A DNA stretch of 64,000 bases, taken from assembly GCA_001730015.1 (NCBI GenBank), contig MDLA01000115.1:62001-126000 (forward strand), given 5' to 3'. The position numbers and the translations under genes were made by a program. The notes under the pieces were generated by a model. The model was not told the DNA's origin. It saw only the letters and a program-made list of their open reading frames with translations, and made no database searches. This stretch comes from Chromatiales bacterium (ex Bugula neritina AB1) (GTDB lineage Bacteria > Pseudomonadota > Gammaproteobacteria > Granulosicoccales > Granulosicoccaceae). This document shows, piece after piece, positions 28,514 through 38,170 of the stretch; within the stretch, counting starts at the first letter, position 1; each line of letters starts with the position of its first letter.

Positions 28514-28723
28514 GAACTATCCCTTTGTTAAAGCTTCGTCCATCCTAGCAAAACCCACGCACAAGGCTAGAACTTTCTACAACTGAAACACAAATATGAC
28601 AAAAGACAAGCAAATTGAGATTTCAGGATCCATATATTCGCCTATATTTTTTCTACAATAACGAATTTATACCCCGTGTGGGGGATGGACATAACGATCA
28701 GTTTATTCAACCCATTTATTTGT

Positions 28724-29467
28724 TCATCGCCCTCCACTGACATCGATAGTTGTTCCCGTGCAATACGACGCCTGGTCAGATACCAGCCACACTACCGCCT
28801 GCGCTACTTCAGCTGCTGTTCCCCCACGCAACATCGGGACACTTTCTTTCACCCGATCTACCCGATCCGGTTCACCACCACTGGCATGTATATCGGTGTA
28901 GATCACACCGGGGCGGACAGCATTGACCCGGATTCCGGATTCCGCCATCTCTTTTGCCAATCCAATTGTTAACGAATCAATAGCCCCCTTACTTGCCGCA
29001 TAATCAACGTACTCATTCGGTGCACCCAGCTTTGCCGCCACGGAAGAGATATTAATGATCACACCGCCAGCTCCTCCGTGTTTCGTAGACATCACTTTGG
29101 CAGCCTCCTGCGCACACAGCATAGAGCCTATGACATTCGTATTAAATACACGCTGGAGGCGCTCCAAAGACATCTCTTCGAACCTGCAGTGGTGCTCAAG
29201 AATTCCGGCATTATTTATAAGCGCCGTCGGTGCACCTAATGTTTCAGCTGTCTGCCTGAACATACCGGCAACATCTTCGGGGACTGATACATCGCCCTGA
29301 TATGCGAAGGCTTTGCCACCTCTGCCTTTGATTGTTTCAACCAGCTGCCGGGCTGCATCGGCATTTGATTTATAGTTTACACAGACGGCGTAGCCCGCCT
29401 CTGCTGCTGCCAGTACGGTAGCAGCTCCAATGCCTCTGCTGCCACCCGTTACAATCATAACCGCCAT
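28724..29467 (-). CDS. SDR family NAD(P)-dependent oxidoreductase
   Basis: A 247-residue classical short-chain dehydrogenase. It has the nucleotide motif VTGGSRGIGAATVLAAAEAG, the structural NNAG, the catalytic Ser in INISSVAAKLG, and YxxxK in YVDYAASKGAIDSL. PGVIYTDIHASGGEPDR resembles the YgfF-type branch. The basic residues after the glycine motif (NYKSNADAAR) are consistent with NADP(H). It lies 20 bp behind icmF and is probably co-transcribed. It could reduce or oxidise a hydroxyacyl or carbonyl intermediate, but the substrate is not predictable. Confidence 0.88.
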   Translation of the reverse strand: MAVMIVTGGSRGIGAATVLAAAEAGYAVCVNYKSNADAARQLVETIKGRGGKAFAYQGDVSVPEDVAGMFRQTAETLGAPTALINNAGILEHHCRFEEMSLERLQRVFNTNVIGSMLCAQEAAKVMSTKHGGAGGVIINISSVAAKLGAPNEYVDYAASKGAIDSLTIGLAKEMAESGIRVNAVRPGVIYTDIHASGGEPDRVDRVKESVPMLRGGTAAEVAQAVVWLVSDQASYCTGTTIDVSGGR

Positions 29468-29487
29468 AATGCAATCCTCGTTATTTG

Positions 29488-32400
29488 CTACATGTTTCGC
29501 CGATATTTTCCACCGACTTCAAATAAGGCATCGGTTATCTGGCCAAGCGAGCAATACTGGACAGCATCAACCAGTTGGGTAAACACATTTTCGTTATTAA
29601 CTGCAGCATGCTTGACTCGTTCAAGCGCCGCTGTAGCCTCAGTGCGGTTTCGATTTTGAAACTCACGCAGACGCGAAATCTGACTACGTTTTTCTTCGTC
29701 CGTTGATCGGGCCAGCTCAACTTCCTGAGCTATCTCGTCTTCGCCTGGACTCTGAAAAGTGTTGACTCCAATTATCGGTAGCGAACCATCATGTTTCCGG
29801 TGTTCGTACAACATAGATTCTTCTTGAATCCTGCCTCTCTGATAACCGGTTTCCATCGCCCCTAGAACACCTCCCCGCTCCGATATTCTCTCAAACTCCA
29901 CCAGCACAGCTTCTTCAACCAGATCGGTGAGCTCATCAATCACAAAACTCCCCTGATTCGGATTTTCATTTTTCGCAAGCCCCCATTCCCGATTGATGAT
30001 CAGCTGAATGGCTATAGCTCGACGAACCGACTCTTCCGTCGGCGTTGTAACGGCTTCGTCATAGGCATTGGTGTGAAGTGAATTGCAATTATCGTAGACC
30101 GCAATCAACGCCTGCAAGGTGGTGCGGATATCGTTGAAAGCCATTTCCTGCGCATGCAGAGATCGCCCCGATGTCTGAATATGATACTTGAGCTTCTGAC
30201 TGCGTTCGTTTGCCCCATAGCGATCACGCATGGCAATTGCCCAGACACGTCGGGCAACTCGCCCCATCACGGTATACTCGGGATCCATTCCGTTACTGAA
30301 GAAAAAAGACAGATTCGGGGCAAAATCATCAACGTTCATACCACGGGCAAGGTAGGACTCAACATAGGTGAATCCGTTGGACAGTGTAAACGCAAGCTGG
30401 CTTATAGGGTTCGCACCTGCCTCGGCAATGTGATACCCCGAGATCGAAACCGAATAGAAATTACGGACATTGTTGTCGACAAAATACTCCTGGATATCCC
30501 CCATTAGCTTAAGGCTGAATTCGGTCGAGAACAGGCAGGTGTTCTGTCCCTGATCTTCTTTGAGAATATCCGCCTGAACGGTGCCGCGAACATTGGCGAG
30601 CGTCCAGCGTTTAAGCCCTTGCAATTCGGACTCATCTGGTTCGCGCTTGTTTTCATCGACAAAACGATCAAGCTGCTGATGAAAAGCAGCATTAAAATAG
30701 AACGCTAAAATGGTTGGCGCCGGGCCGTTGATTGTCATCGATACCGAGGTCGCCGGGTTGCACAAATCAAAGCCGTCGTAGAGAGCTTTCATATCATCGA
30801 GTGTGGCGATAGACACGCCCGAATTTCCCACCTTACCGTATATATCCGGCCGTTCATGCGGGTCATTACCGTACAGTGTTACGGAATCAAATGCTGTCGA
30901 CAGTCGTTTTGCAGATGAATGCTCCGACAATGATTTGAACCGCCGGTTTGTCCGGAATGCATCACCTTCACCCGCAAACATTCGCGTCGGATCTTCCCCT
31001 TCACGCTTAAATGGGAACACACCGGCTGTGAACGGGAAATAGCCCGGTAAATTCTCCCTTAGCAGCCAATGCAATAGATCTCCCTGATCTGAAAAACCTG
31101 GCAATGCCACCTTGTTGATAACACTTCCACTGAGCGTTTCATGGGTCAACGATGTTCTGATTTCCCGGTCGCGCACAGCCACTACAAATTCATCCGCCCG
31201 GTAGCGCTTGGCAATAGCCGGCCAGTCTGCCAGTAGCCGTGTGGAATGTTCATCCAGCTGGCGTGTACGATCTTCGATCAACTGCGACAACCCTTTCTCA
31301 TCGACATCAACCGCCGCCTCAGCCAACATTTGTCCTGCAGCCGAAAGCTGCTGAGCCGAACGTGCGAACGATGCCTGCTGCTCCGAACGCCGATGATAAT
31401 CCCGAACTGTGTCTGCAATCTCAGCCAGGTATCTTGTACGTGACGACGGCAGAATGACCGATTTGTCCGTTGATACACGTGTATTAACCTGCGGAATCGC
31501 TCCGCCTGGAGGAGCAAAACCCTTTGCTGCCAGTAAACCGGATAGTCGCTGATAGACAGCGGTGACGCCATCATCATTAAAACGCGCAGCCATAGTGCCG
31601 AATACCGGCATTTCCTCGGGCGATTGCGCAAACGCCTCACGATTGCGCTGCACCTGCTTGGCAACATCCCGCAGGGCATCTTCCGCGCCTTTACGATCAA
31701 ACTTGTTAATTGCCACGATATCAGCGAAATCCAGCATATCGATTTTTTCCAATTGGCTGGCGGCACCGAACTCGGGGGTCATTACATACAGCGACACATC
31801 GCAATACGGCACTATTCCAGCATCGCCCTGCCCGATGCCAGGCGTCTCAACAATAATGAGGTCAAAACCAGCATGTCGCGCAGCGGCAATCATATCTGAC
31901 AGCTCGACAGGTACATCACTTCCTGCATCGCGTGTTGCGATAGAGCGCATGAATATATTCTCATGCTCAATTGCATTCATACGAATGCGGTCGCCCAGCA
32001 GAGCCCCCCCGGTTTTTCGACGCGTTGGGTCAATAGCAAGCACAGCAATTTTCAGCTGATCCCGATGATCAAGCCGGAAACGACGAATTACTTCATCCGT
32101 TAACGAAGATTTCCCGGACCCGCCAGTTCCGGTAATGCCCAGCACAGGAGGTTTTTTTGCTGCTGTGTTACGTAACTGATCAGTTGCAGACTGCGGCCAG
32201 GTATTATTTTCTATCGCCGTAAGCACCGCCGCCAGATTTCGATAGCCACCATCAACCAGGGTGGTTAAATCTGTACCGGCATTCTCGCCGGGATCAAAAT
32301 CACAACGCGACAACATATCATCAATCATGCCTTGCAGACCGATCTGCTGGCCATCCTGCGGTGTGTAGATTCTAGCTACGCCATGACTATGCAACTCTGC

Positions 32401-32763
32401 GATTTCATCAGCGATTATGACCCCGCCCCCCCCGCCGAATACCTGAATATGCCCGCACCCGCGCTCGCGCAGCATATCGACCATGTATTTGAAGTATTCA
32501 ACATGGCCACCCTGATAAGAGCTTATTGCTATACCCTGCACATCTTCGTGAATTGCAGCAGTGACAATTTCGTGTACCGAGCGATTATGGCCGAGGTGAA
32601 TAACCTCCACTCCGGATGCCTGCAAGATACGACGCATGATGTTGATCGAGGCGTCATGCCCGTCAAACAGACTGGCTGCAGTAACAAAACGAATGTGTCT
32701 GACCGGATCAGCAGCACCGATAGAAGAGATAGACGCAGCGACACCGCTGGCAGATATAGACAT
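29488..32763 (-). CDS. icmF: Fused isobutyryl-CoA mutase / G-protein chaperone IcmF
   Basis: A 1091-residue adenosylcobalamin enzyme interconverting isobutyryl-CoA and n-butyryl-CoA (IcmF variants also act on isovaleryl/pivalyl-CoA). Domain order is the hallmark of IcmF: a B12-binding domain (about 15-150, with [11 protein letters not shown]), a MeaB-like GTPase that loads and protects the cofactor (P-loop [13 protein letters not shown] near 212, [11 protein letters not shown]), a linker, and the TIM-barrel mutase from about 530 to the end. I chose ATG 32763 rather than 32787 because AAGGA lies 6 bp upstream of it. It is divergent from the thiolase/acyl-CoA dehydrogenase genes, implying joint use in branched or short acyl-CoA metabolism. 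Confidence 0.95.
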   Translation of the reverse strand: MSISASGVAASISSIGAADPVRHIRFVTAASLFDGHDASINIMRRILQASGVEVIHLGHNRSVHEIVTAAIHEDVQGIAISSYQGGHVEYFKYMVDMLRERGCGHIQVFGGGGGVIIADEIAELHSHGVARIYTPQDGQQIGLQGMIDDMLSRCDFDPGENAGTDLTTLVDGGYRNLAAVLTAIENNTWPQSATDQLRNTAAKKPPVLGITGTGGSGKSSLTDEVIRRFRLDHRDQLKIAVLAIDPTRRKTGGALLGDRIRMNAIEHENIFMRSIATRDAGSDVPVELSDMIAAARHAGFDLIIVETPGIGQGDAGIVPYCDVSLYVMTPEFGAASQLEKIDMLDFADIVAINKFDRKGAEDALRDVAKQVQRNREAFAQSPEEMPVFGTMAARFNDDGVTAVYQRLSGLLAAKGFAPPGGAIPQVNTRVSTDKSVILPSSRTRYLAEIADTVRDYHRRSEQQASFARSAQQLSAAGQMLAEAAVDVDEKGLSQLIEDRTRQLDEHSTRLLADWPAIAKRYRADEFVVAVRDREIRTSLTHETLSGSVINKVALPGFSDQGDLLHWLLRENLPGYFPFTAGVFPFKREGEDPTRMFAGEGDAFRTNRRFKSLSEHSSAKRLSTAFDSVTLYGNDPHERPDIYGKVGNSGVSIATLDDMKALYDGFDLCNPATSVSMTINGPAPTILAFYFNAAFHQQLDRFVDENKREPDESELQGLKRWTLANVRGTVQADILKEDQGQNTCLFSTEFSLKLMGDIQEYFVDNNVRNFYSVSISGYHIAEAGANPISQLAFTLSNGFTYVESYLARGMNVDDFAPNLSFFFSNGMDPEYTVMGRVARRVWAIAMRDRYGANERSQKLKYHIQTSGRSLHAQEMAFNDIRTTLQALIAVYDNCNSLHTNAYDEAVTTPTEESVRRAIAIQLIINREWGLAKNENPNQGSFVIDELTDLVEEAVLVEFERISERGGVLGAMETGYQRGRIQEESMLYEHRKHDGSLPIIGVNTFQSPGEDEIAQEVELARSTDEEKRSQISRLREFQNRNRTEATAALERVKHAAVNNENVFTQLVDAVQYCSLGQITDALFEVGGKYRRNM

Positions 32764-32823
32764 GGGAATTCCTTGAATCGGGAACATTCATCGCTGGAGG
32801 CACGATCAACCACAACGAATTTC

Positions 32824-32857
32824 AGTATATTGACGTTTGGCTAAACGTCAATATACT
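32824..32857. promoter_or_regulatory. 34-bp perfect inverted repeat, candidate operator
   Basis: Arms AGTATATTGACGTTT (32824-32838) and AAACGTCAATATACT (32843-32857) are perfectly complementary around GGCT. It lies in the 314-bp divergent region, 60 bp from icmF and 220 bp from the thiolase start. The TTGACG half also provides a -35-like hexamer on both strands. The symmetry suggests a dimeric repressor site controlling both arms. The rest of the gap (32858-33066) shows no gene. Confidence 0.6.
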
Positions 32858-33077
32858 CAAATGGCCTGCCACACTATCAACTTGTGACGGCTCAACATAC
32901 AAAAAACCTTCATTGATACCAAACGCAATTCAGTGTTTGAAATTACTGTTAGTGCGGTTCGCTTTTTACGTCGACCAGCAGTGAGCCAGCCTTGAGATCA
33001 ATGCAGATCCCGGATCGCCCGCTCTCGCTAACGTGCGCGAACCACGAAACAGATAAAACGACCACCAGGACCCATGC

Positions 33078-34268
33078 ATGTCGAAGCAAGACCCGATCGT
33101 TATCACTGGCGCGATGCGCACCCCGCTTGGCAGCTTCCAGGGTGCCCTCAGCAACATGACTGCAGCCCAGATCGGCGCAACAGCTATCAGCGCAACCATG
33201 GCTCATAGCAACCTCGCCAATGACACCATTGATGAAGTCGTAATGGGCTGTGTTCTACCCGCCGGCCAGGGACAGGCGCCGGCGCGACAAGCGGCACTGG
33301 GGGCCGGCCTGCCTATTGGAACTAACGCGACAACAGTGAATAAGATGTGCGGTTCCGGTATGAAGGCTGCGATGTTCGCACATGACCTGCTACTGGCAGG
33401 CAGCGCATCCGTTGCTGTGGCCGGAGGGATGGAAAGTATGAGCAACGCCCCGTATCTGCTGCCCAAAGCCCGCAGTGGCATGCGCATGGGTCACGGGCAA
33501 GTGCTCGATCACATGTTTCTCGACGGACTGGAGGACGCCTATGACAAAGGTCGTCTTATGGGCAACTTTGCTGAAGATTGCGCCAGTCACTATAAATTCA
33601 CTCGCGACGCGCAGGATGAATTTGCCATTCGCTCCCTCGACCGCGCAAAGAAAGCCATTGACGACAACTCCTTTACAAGCCAGGTGGCCAGTTGTACCAG
33701 CAAAACACGAAAAGGAGAAATCAGTATCGAACAAGACGAGCAACCCCACAACGCCAAGCCCGACAAAATACCCCTGCTTCGACCTGCATTCGCTACAGAC
33801 GGCACCGTCACGGCAGCGAATTCAAGTTCAATATCGGATGGAGCCGCTGCACTGGTTATGATGCGCCGCAGTGAAGCAGAAGCACGCAAGCTGAGAATTC
33901 TGGCAACTGTACTCGGGCACAGCACACACGCCCATGAGCCCAACTGGTTTACCACTGCCCCGGTTCACGCAATGCGCAAACTGCTGGACAAATTAAATCT
34001 GTCACAAGACGACATCGATCTGTACGAAGTAAACGAAGCATTCGCAGTAGTCACCATGGCAGCAATACAAGAGCTCGACCTACCCACTGATCGAGTCAAT
34101 ATTCACGGCGGCGCCTGCGCACTAGGTCACCCTATCGGTGCTTCCGGCGCCAGGATTCTGGTCACCTTGCTGCACGCACTGCAGCAGCACGGCCTGAAAC
34201 GTGGAATGGCTTCTCTTTGCATTGGCGGCGGTGAAGCGACCGCCATGGCAATCGAACTGGCCAGCTAA
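33078..34268 (+). CDS. Thiolase family acetyl-CoA C-acyltransferase
   Basis: A 396-residue thiolase that condenses or cleaves acyl-CoA. The nucleophilic Cys is in [11 protein letters not shown] (about residue 90), the His in VNEAFAVV, and the second Cys in the C-terminal [33 protein letters not shown] is also typical. Compared with the usual CIGGGQG the last motif reads CIGGGEA, a mild change. AGGA lies 7 bp before the ATG. The acyl-CoA dehydrogenase gene follows after 55 bp on the same strand, so the two probably form an operon for acyl-CoA breakdown. Confidence 0.93.
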   Translation: MSKQDPIVITGAMRTPLGSFQGALSNMTAAQIGATAISATMAHSNLANDTIDEVVMGCVLPAGQGQAPARQAALGAGLPIGTNATTVNKMCGSGMKAAMFAHDLLLAGSASVAVAGGMESMSNAPYLLPKARSGMRMGHGQVLDHMFLDGLEDAYDKGRLMGNFAEDCASHYKFTRDAQDEFAIRSLDRAKKAIDDNSFTSQVASCTSKTRKGEISIEQDEQPHNAKPDKIPLLRPAFATDGTVTAANSSSISDGAAALVMMRRSEAEARKLRILATVLGHSTHAHEPNWFTTAPVHAMRKLLDKLNLSQDDIDLYEVNEAFAVVTMAAIQELDLPTDRVNIHGGACALGHPIGASGARILVTLLHALQQHGLKRGMASLCIGGGEATAMAIELAS

Positions 34269-34323
34269 GCTTTCCGGTAAGCTTAAGAAAAGCCAAAGCA
34301 CAACAGCTACAGACAGGAGACCC

Positions 34324-35463
34324 ATGGCGTATACCGATGAACAATTATTGGTGCAGGATATGGCGCGCCAGTTTGCCAGAGAAAAGCTTGCCCCATTTGC
34401 AGCCGACTGGGATCTCAATGCGGAATTCCCGCGCGATGCAATACGTGAAATGGGGCAGCTGGGACTGCTCGGCATGGTGCTGCCGGAGCAATATAATGGC
34501 GCTGGCGCTGACAGTGTTGCCTACGCTATAGCACTCGAAGAGATTGCTGCCGGAGACGGCGCCTGCTCTACTATAATGAGCGTGCACAATTCTGTCGCCT
34601 GCCTGCCTGTTTACCGGTTTGGAAGTGACGCCCAGAAAGGCCACTACCTGCCTCTGCTGGCAACAGGACAAATGCTGGGGGCGTTCTGTCTCACTGAACC
34701 ACAGGCAGGCTCTGATGCCTCGGCACTCAGAACCACTGCAGAATGGGACGGTGAAAATTATATCCTGAACGGCGTTAAGCAATTTATCACCTCAGGAAAA
34801 AACGCCGACATAGCTATTGTTTTCGCTGTAACGGACTCTACTGCCGGCAAACGGGGCATCAGTGCTTTCATTGTGCCGACAGATTCCCCCGGATATGAAG
34901 TCGCCTCTACCGAGCGCAAGATGGGGCAACGAGCCTCGGACACCTGCCAGATCGTGTTCAATAACTGCAAAGTACCGGCAGACCACCTGCTTGGCGATGA
35001 AGGCAATGGCTATAGAATTGCCCTCAGCAACCTTGAGGGCGGTCGCATCGGCATTGCCGCTCAAAGTGTAGGAATGGCTAAAGCGGCTTATCAACATGCT
35101 CTGTCCTATGCTCAGGAGCGTCAGGCATTCGGCAAACCCGTATTTTCTCAGCAGGCAATCGCATTCAAGCTCGCCGACATGGCTACACAGATCGATGCGG
35201 CAAGACTGCTGGTTCATCGAGCAGCGGAGCTCAGGGATCAAGACTCTCCCTGCCTCACAGAAGCATCGATGGCAAAACTGTTTGCCAGTGAAATGGCTGA
35301 ACGGGTCTGCTCAGATGCGATTCAAATACACGGTGGCTACGGCTATCTGTCAGATTTCCCGGTGGAACGTATCGCCAGAGATGTTCGCGTGTGTCAGATC
35401 TACGAAGGTACCTCTGACATCCAGCGCCTGGTAATCAGCCGGTCGCTGGCGGCTGTTCAGTAG
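34324..35463 (+). CDS. Acyl-CoA dehydrogenase (short/branched-chain type)
   Basis: A 379-residue FAD-dependent acyl-CoA dehydrogenase. ATG 34324 has AGGAGA upstream; the longer frame from 34201 overlaps the thiolase and is rejected. Landmarks are [39 protein letters not shown] (FAD/substrate contact), [40 protein letters not shown] and the catalytic-Glu segment [15 protein letters not shown]. It desaturates an acyl-CoA with electrons passing to ETF. Chain length cannot be fixed from sequence; beside icmF and a thiolase, isobutyryl- or butyryl-CoA is a reasonable guess. Confidence 0.92.
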   Translation: MAYTDEQLLVQDMARQFAREKLAPFAADWDLNAEFPRDAIREMGQLGLLGMVLPEQYNGAGADSVAYAIALEEIAAGDGACSTIMSVHNSVACLPVYRFGSDAQKGHYLPLLATGQMLGAFCLTEPQAGSDASALRTTAEWDGENYILNGVKQFITSGKNADIAIVFAVTDSTAGKRGISAFIVPTDSPGYEVASTERKMGQRASDTCQIVFNNCKVPADHLLGDEGNGYRIALSNLEGGRIGIAAQSVGMAKAAYQHALSYAQERQAFGKPVFSQQAIAFKLADMATQIDAARLLVHRAAELRDQDSPCLTEASMAKLFASEMAERVCSDAIQIHGGYGYLSDFPVERIARDVRVCQIYEGTSDIQRLVISRSLAAVQ

Positions 35464-35520
35464 CAATCGGGGGCATAAACATCACATAAACAGGGCTGAT
35501 AGCAATACAATGTTTACTAA

Positions 35521-35696
35521 CCCGCATTATTCACGGGATTGACGGAATCTCAATTGACCTTTGATTCCACAGAGAATTTTTTCTCTTGCAAATATCAGTA
35601 AGTATTCGACGCGAGAAGAAAATTCACTGTGAAAACCCTTGCCATGAATAAGTAAGGTCTACGCGATATCCTCGCCACCCCCGTGAATAATGCGGG
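35521..35696 (+). mobile_element. MITE-like repeat, copy 1 (176 bp)
   Basis: Terminal inverted repeats CCCGCATTATTCACGGG (35521-35537) and CCCGTGAATAATGCGGG (35680-35696) are perfect over 17 bp. CTAA flanks both ends, consistent with a 4-bp target duplication. Inside is a long imperfect hairpin, and 35578-35623 is identical over 46 bp to copy 2 at 63785. No open reading frame makes sense inside. It occupies most of the gap 35464-35775; the remaining bases show nothing notable. Confidence 0.8.
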
Positions 35697-35775
35697 CTAA
35701 TACCACAAACTGCTTGAATCCCGCTTTGCCTGCACCTACTTTCCAGACAGATAAACACATAAGACAGGAACCATT

Positions 35776-36117
35776 TTGCCACTGAGCTACCAGCAAAAAG
35801 CGCATCGGCTCGCCGGGCTCGTCTACCTGCTCTATACACTGAGCTTCCTGTTTGGCATAACAGCGATTATCGGTGTAATAATCAATCACACCTTGTTGCG
35901 CAAAACCCGATACACCTATGCCTACAGTCATTTTGTGTGGCAGATTATTTCCTTCTGGGTGCTATTTGCCGGAATAGCAGTGAGTGTCATACTATGGCCG
36001 GGTGGCCCGGCCACTGCCGTTGCTTTCTGCACGCTACTCTGGTGGATAGGCAGCGGATTGTTCGGGGTCAGATATTTACTGAAAAAACACAAAATACCTT
36101 TTCTGAGCAACGAATAG
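35776..36117 (+). CDS. Small integral membrane protein
   Basis: A 113-residue protein starting at TTG 35776, with AGGA five to six bases upstream. Three or four hydrophobic segments are visible: AGLVYLLYTLSFLFGITAIIGVII, FVWQIISFWVLFAGIAVSVILW and ATAVAFCTLLWWIGSGLFGV. It ends with a basic tail (YLLKKHKIPF). The layout resembles DUF4870-type small membrane proteins, but I cannot assign a family firmly. It lies 79 bp after the repeat element and 79 bp before the CDGSH gene. Confidence 0.7.
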   Translation: MPLSYQQKAHRLAGLVYLLYTLSFLFGITAIIGVIINHTLLRKTRYTYAYSHFVWQIISFWVLFAGIAVSVILWPGGPATAVAFCTLLWWIGSGLFGVRYLLKKHKIPFLSNE

Positions 36118-36196
36118 CAACTCCCCAGTATCGGCGACTAACGCGCCACAACACATTTACAATCAGTCACATCCGTTAACTATAGAGAACAAACCT

Positions 36197-36442
36197 ATGA
36201 ACCAGGCTGAAATTGCCGGAACGGCACCACTTGCTATCGATGTCGAGAAAGACAAAAACTATTTCTGGTGCTCTTGCGGAAAAAGCACCAGTCAACCATT
36301 CTGCGACGGATCACACAAAGGAACAGAATTTACACCAGTCAAATACACTGCAGAAAAGGACGGTAAAGTGTTTTTCTGTACCTGTAAGCGCTCCGCGAAA
36401 TCCCCTCTGTGCGACGGAGCGCATAAAAAACTACCGAAGTAA
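36197..36442 (+). CDS. CDGSH iron-sulfur domain protein
   Basis: An 81-residue protein with two CDGSH-type [2Fe-2S] motifs. The first is CSCGKSTSQPFCDGSHKGT and the second is CTCKRSAKSPLCDGAHKKL. Each carries the three-Cys one-His ligand set (C-x-C ... CDG-x-H). Such tandem-motif bacterial proteins are soluble electron carriers or iron/redox sensors of unknown partner. It is on the same strand as the small membrane protein gene and could share its transcript. Confidence 0.93.
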   Translation: MNQAEIAGTAPLAIDVEKDKNYFWCSCGKSTSQPFCDGSHKGTEFTPVKYTAEKDGKVFFCTCKRSAKSPLCDGAHKKLPK

Positions 36443-36746
36443 AACGGATCTATTTCACAAACTTGCCACATTCGAGCACTTAGCCCGCGGTATAGCACGC
36501 ACTTTGGTAAACTATTTATAAAATATATACACCACATTAACCTAAATAAATCAGCAGCTTTGATGTGCATAGTGCCAGCAATCTATTAAAAGCGATGCTC
36601 ACAAGCCCCTTAATTGCAGGGTATTTCAGCCGATTCTTCTAAGCGTTACCAAGACAATTTGGTCACTGAATTGCACTATGAACTCAGTGCGAACTGCCTC
36701 GGTAACTATGATCACTGTGCCGGGTTGAACTTACGTTCACCCTATA

Positions 36747-36839
36747 ATGTTCGAAGAAAAAAAATACAGTGACCCATATGTCGCTTCAACCGCAGAATGC
36801 ACAAAGAAGGTGTTCGCGCGTGAAGTCGGGGTGAAATAA
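36747..36839 (+). CDS. Possible small ORF inside the candidate sRNA
   Basis: A 30-codon frame starts ATG TTC GAA GAA and ends TAA at 36837-36839; the peptide begins MFEEKKYSDPYVASTAECTK. There is no Shine-Dalgarno sequence, and the ATG overlaps the TATAAT box at 36743-36748, so it could be translated only from an upstream transcript. It is listed as an alternative reading of the transcript ending at 36913. I recognise no family. Confidence 0.2.
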   Translation: MFEEKKYSDPYVASTAECTKKVFAREVGVK

Positions 36840-36913
36840 ACTGGCGAAGAAAAATATTTCAAGAGCTAAGTGATCTCTATCGGAATGCGGTGCCAAGGCA
36901 CCGCATTTTTTTT
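36755..36913 (+). ncRNA. Candidate small RNA (about 160 nt)
   Basis: The 469-bp gap 36443-36911 contains a consensus -10 box TATAAT (36743-36748) and a strong intrinsic terminator ending at 36913, with no supported gene between. A palindrome TGAAC-TTAC-GTTCA lies just upstream (36726-36739) and could be an operator. No consensus -35 exists at 16-18 bp spacing, so an activator may be needed. The remaining part of the gap shows no gene. Confidence 0.35.
36884..36913 (+). terminator. Strong rho-independent terminator
   Basis: AATGCGGTGCC and GGCACCGCATT form a perfect 11-bp stem with a 2-nt AA spacer, followed on the plus strand by a run of T to 36913. The U-run exists only in this direction, so it serves a plus-strand transcript. 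It overlaps the stop codon of the converging dehalogenase gene by two bases. Confidence 0.85.
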
Positions 36914-37604
36914 ACCCGCCGATCCCTAATACAGTCAGCAAATGATTCAGGTCCTGTGCTTCGTATTGCGGCTTTGCCGGTAATCGCTCAGGCCGTTGCC
37001 CGAACCGGTTTACCCACAGTACGCGAAAACCGAAATGTGCAGCTCCGGCCGCATCCCAGGCATTAGATGATTGAAACAATACTTGCTGCGGCTCTATACC
37101 GAAAGCATCTGTAGCTAAGCGATAAACCGACGGGTCCGGCTTGAATATTCGAAGCGTATCTACACTCAGGCATTCATCAAGCAGATTATTTAACCCGGAG
37201 CCTTCAACCGCAGCACCAAGCATCTTCGGCTCGCCGTTACTTAGTATCGCCGTTTTGTACCCTGCTGCCTGTAGTGCTTGTAGCACACCCGGGACTTCAC
37301 TATAAGCCGTGAGTTTAAGATAAGCCTGCATTAAATCGTCTTGAAGCGTTGAATCGTTTATTTCGTGTGCATCAAGTGCATATTCCAGGGCCTCCCCGGT
37401 TACCTGCCAGAAATCCGCATAGTCCCCCATCAGGCTTCGCAGCCAGGTGTATTCCAACTGCTTGGTGCGCCATAGCGCCGATACCGAGGAAGCTACATCG
37501 CCGAATCGATGCTGATGCTTACCTACGGCAGAGTGAACATCGAACAAGGTACCGTAAGCGTCGAATACACACGCTTTGATATCGGTTTCCGTAGAATCAG
37601 TCAT
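36912..37604 (-). CDS. Haloacid dehalogenase, type II (L-2-haloacid dehalogenase family)
   Basis: A 230-residue HAD-superfamily hydrolase of the DhlB/type II branch, which hydrolyses L-2-haloacids. The nucleophile motif is CVFDAYGTLFDV, motif II is AILSNGEPKML, the Lys is in FKPDPSVYRLA, and the acidic motif IV variant is QSSNAWDAAGAAHFGF. This last form (S-N-x-x-D) is characteristic of 2-haloacid dehalogenases. AGGACT lies upstream of the ATG. It starts 12 bp after the PaaI-type thioesterase gene and is probably co-transcribed with it. Confidence 0.9.
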   Translation of the reverse strand: MTDSTETDIKACVFDAYGTLFDVHSAVGKHQHRFGDVASSVSALWRTKQLEYTWLRSLMGDYADFWQVTGEALEYALDAHEINDSTLQDDLMQAYLKLTAYSEVPGVLQALQAAGYKTAILSNGEPKMLGAAVEGSGLNNLLDECLSVDTLRIFKPDPSVYRLATDAFGIEPQQVLFQSSNAWDAAGAAHFGFRVLWVNRFGQRPERLPAKPQYEAQDLNHLLTVLGIGG

Positions 37605-37616
37605 TGCCAGTCCTGT

Positions 37617-38039
37617 TTAAGCGGGCGGGGGAATTGAATAAGTCGCTGTTGCATGGGCGACACAATTATCGGGATCGGTATCGCTGTATATTGAAATCTC
37701 GGCAATCGCCAGACGCTTACCGAATTTTAACGGAGTCGCGCGCGCCAGCAAATCACCCGGCAGCGGCTTGCGCAGAAAATTGATATTAAAACTGGTGGTC
37801 ACGGCCAGCTCCACCGGCCCGAGTCGTCCAAGCACAAGCGCATACATTGCGGCATCCGCAAGGCCCATCATGATCGGCCCGGCGATCGTCCCGCCGGGTC
37901 TGAGAAAACCCTCGCGATACACAGCCCGCGCAATTGCCTCGGTATCACTCAGTTGCTCGAGTTTCAAACCCATCAATTGTGCGAACGGCAGACGCTCCTG
38001 CGCAATTGCCTCAAACTGTTCTACAGTAATTTTCGCCAT
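37617..38039 (-). CDS. PaaI/YiiD-type hot-dog thioesterase
   Basis: A 140-residue hot-dog fold protein from ATG 38039; the longer frame to 38120 would cross the divergent promoter region. FLRPGGTIAGPIMMGLADAAMYALVLGRLG carries the hot-dog helix, and TTSFNINFLRKPLPGDLLARAT is the usual strand pair. Family members hydrolyse acyl-CoA or aryl-CoA thioesters. It lies back-to-back with an enoyl-CoA hydratase gene and 12 bp before the dehalogenase gene. The substrate is unknown. Confidence 0.82.
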   Translation of the reverse strand: MAKITVEQFEAIAQERLPFAQLMGLKLEQLSDTEAIARAVYREGFLRPGGTIAGPIMMGLADAAMYALVLGRLGPVELAVTTSFNINFLRKPLPGDLLARATPLKFGKRLAIAEISIYSDTDPDNCVAHATATYSIPPPA

Positions 38040-38170
38040 ATTAATGCTCGTCCTGTTTAGTTCTTGATCGCAATGCACAGACGGGTCTATAGTTTTCAAC
38101 ACAGTGCTTACCGTATACAACAGACACGGTGTGTTGTTTCACCGCTCAATTGTCACCCGGACCTTTAAAT

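Noticed and set aside
34201-35463. Acyl-CoA dehydrogenase start at 34201
   Set aside because: The extension overlaps the thiolase coding end; ATG 34324 has AGGAGA and matches the family start.
35521-35696. CRISPR or REP array
   Set aside because: There are only two distant copies, with terminal inverted repeats and target duplications, and no spacer pattern.
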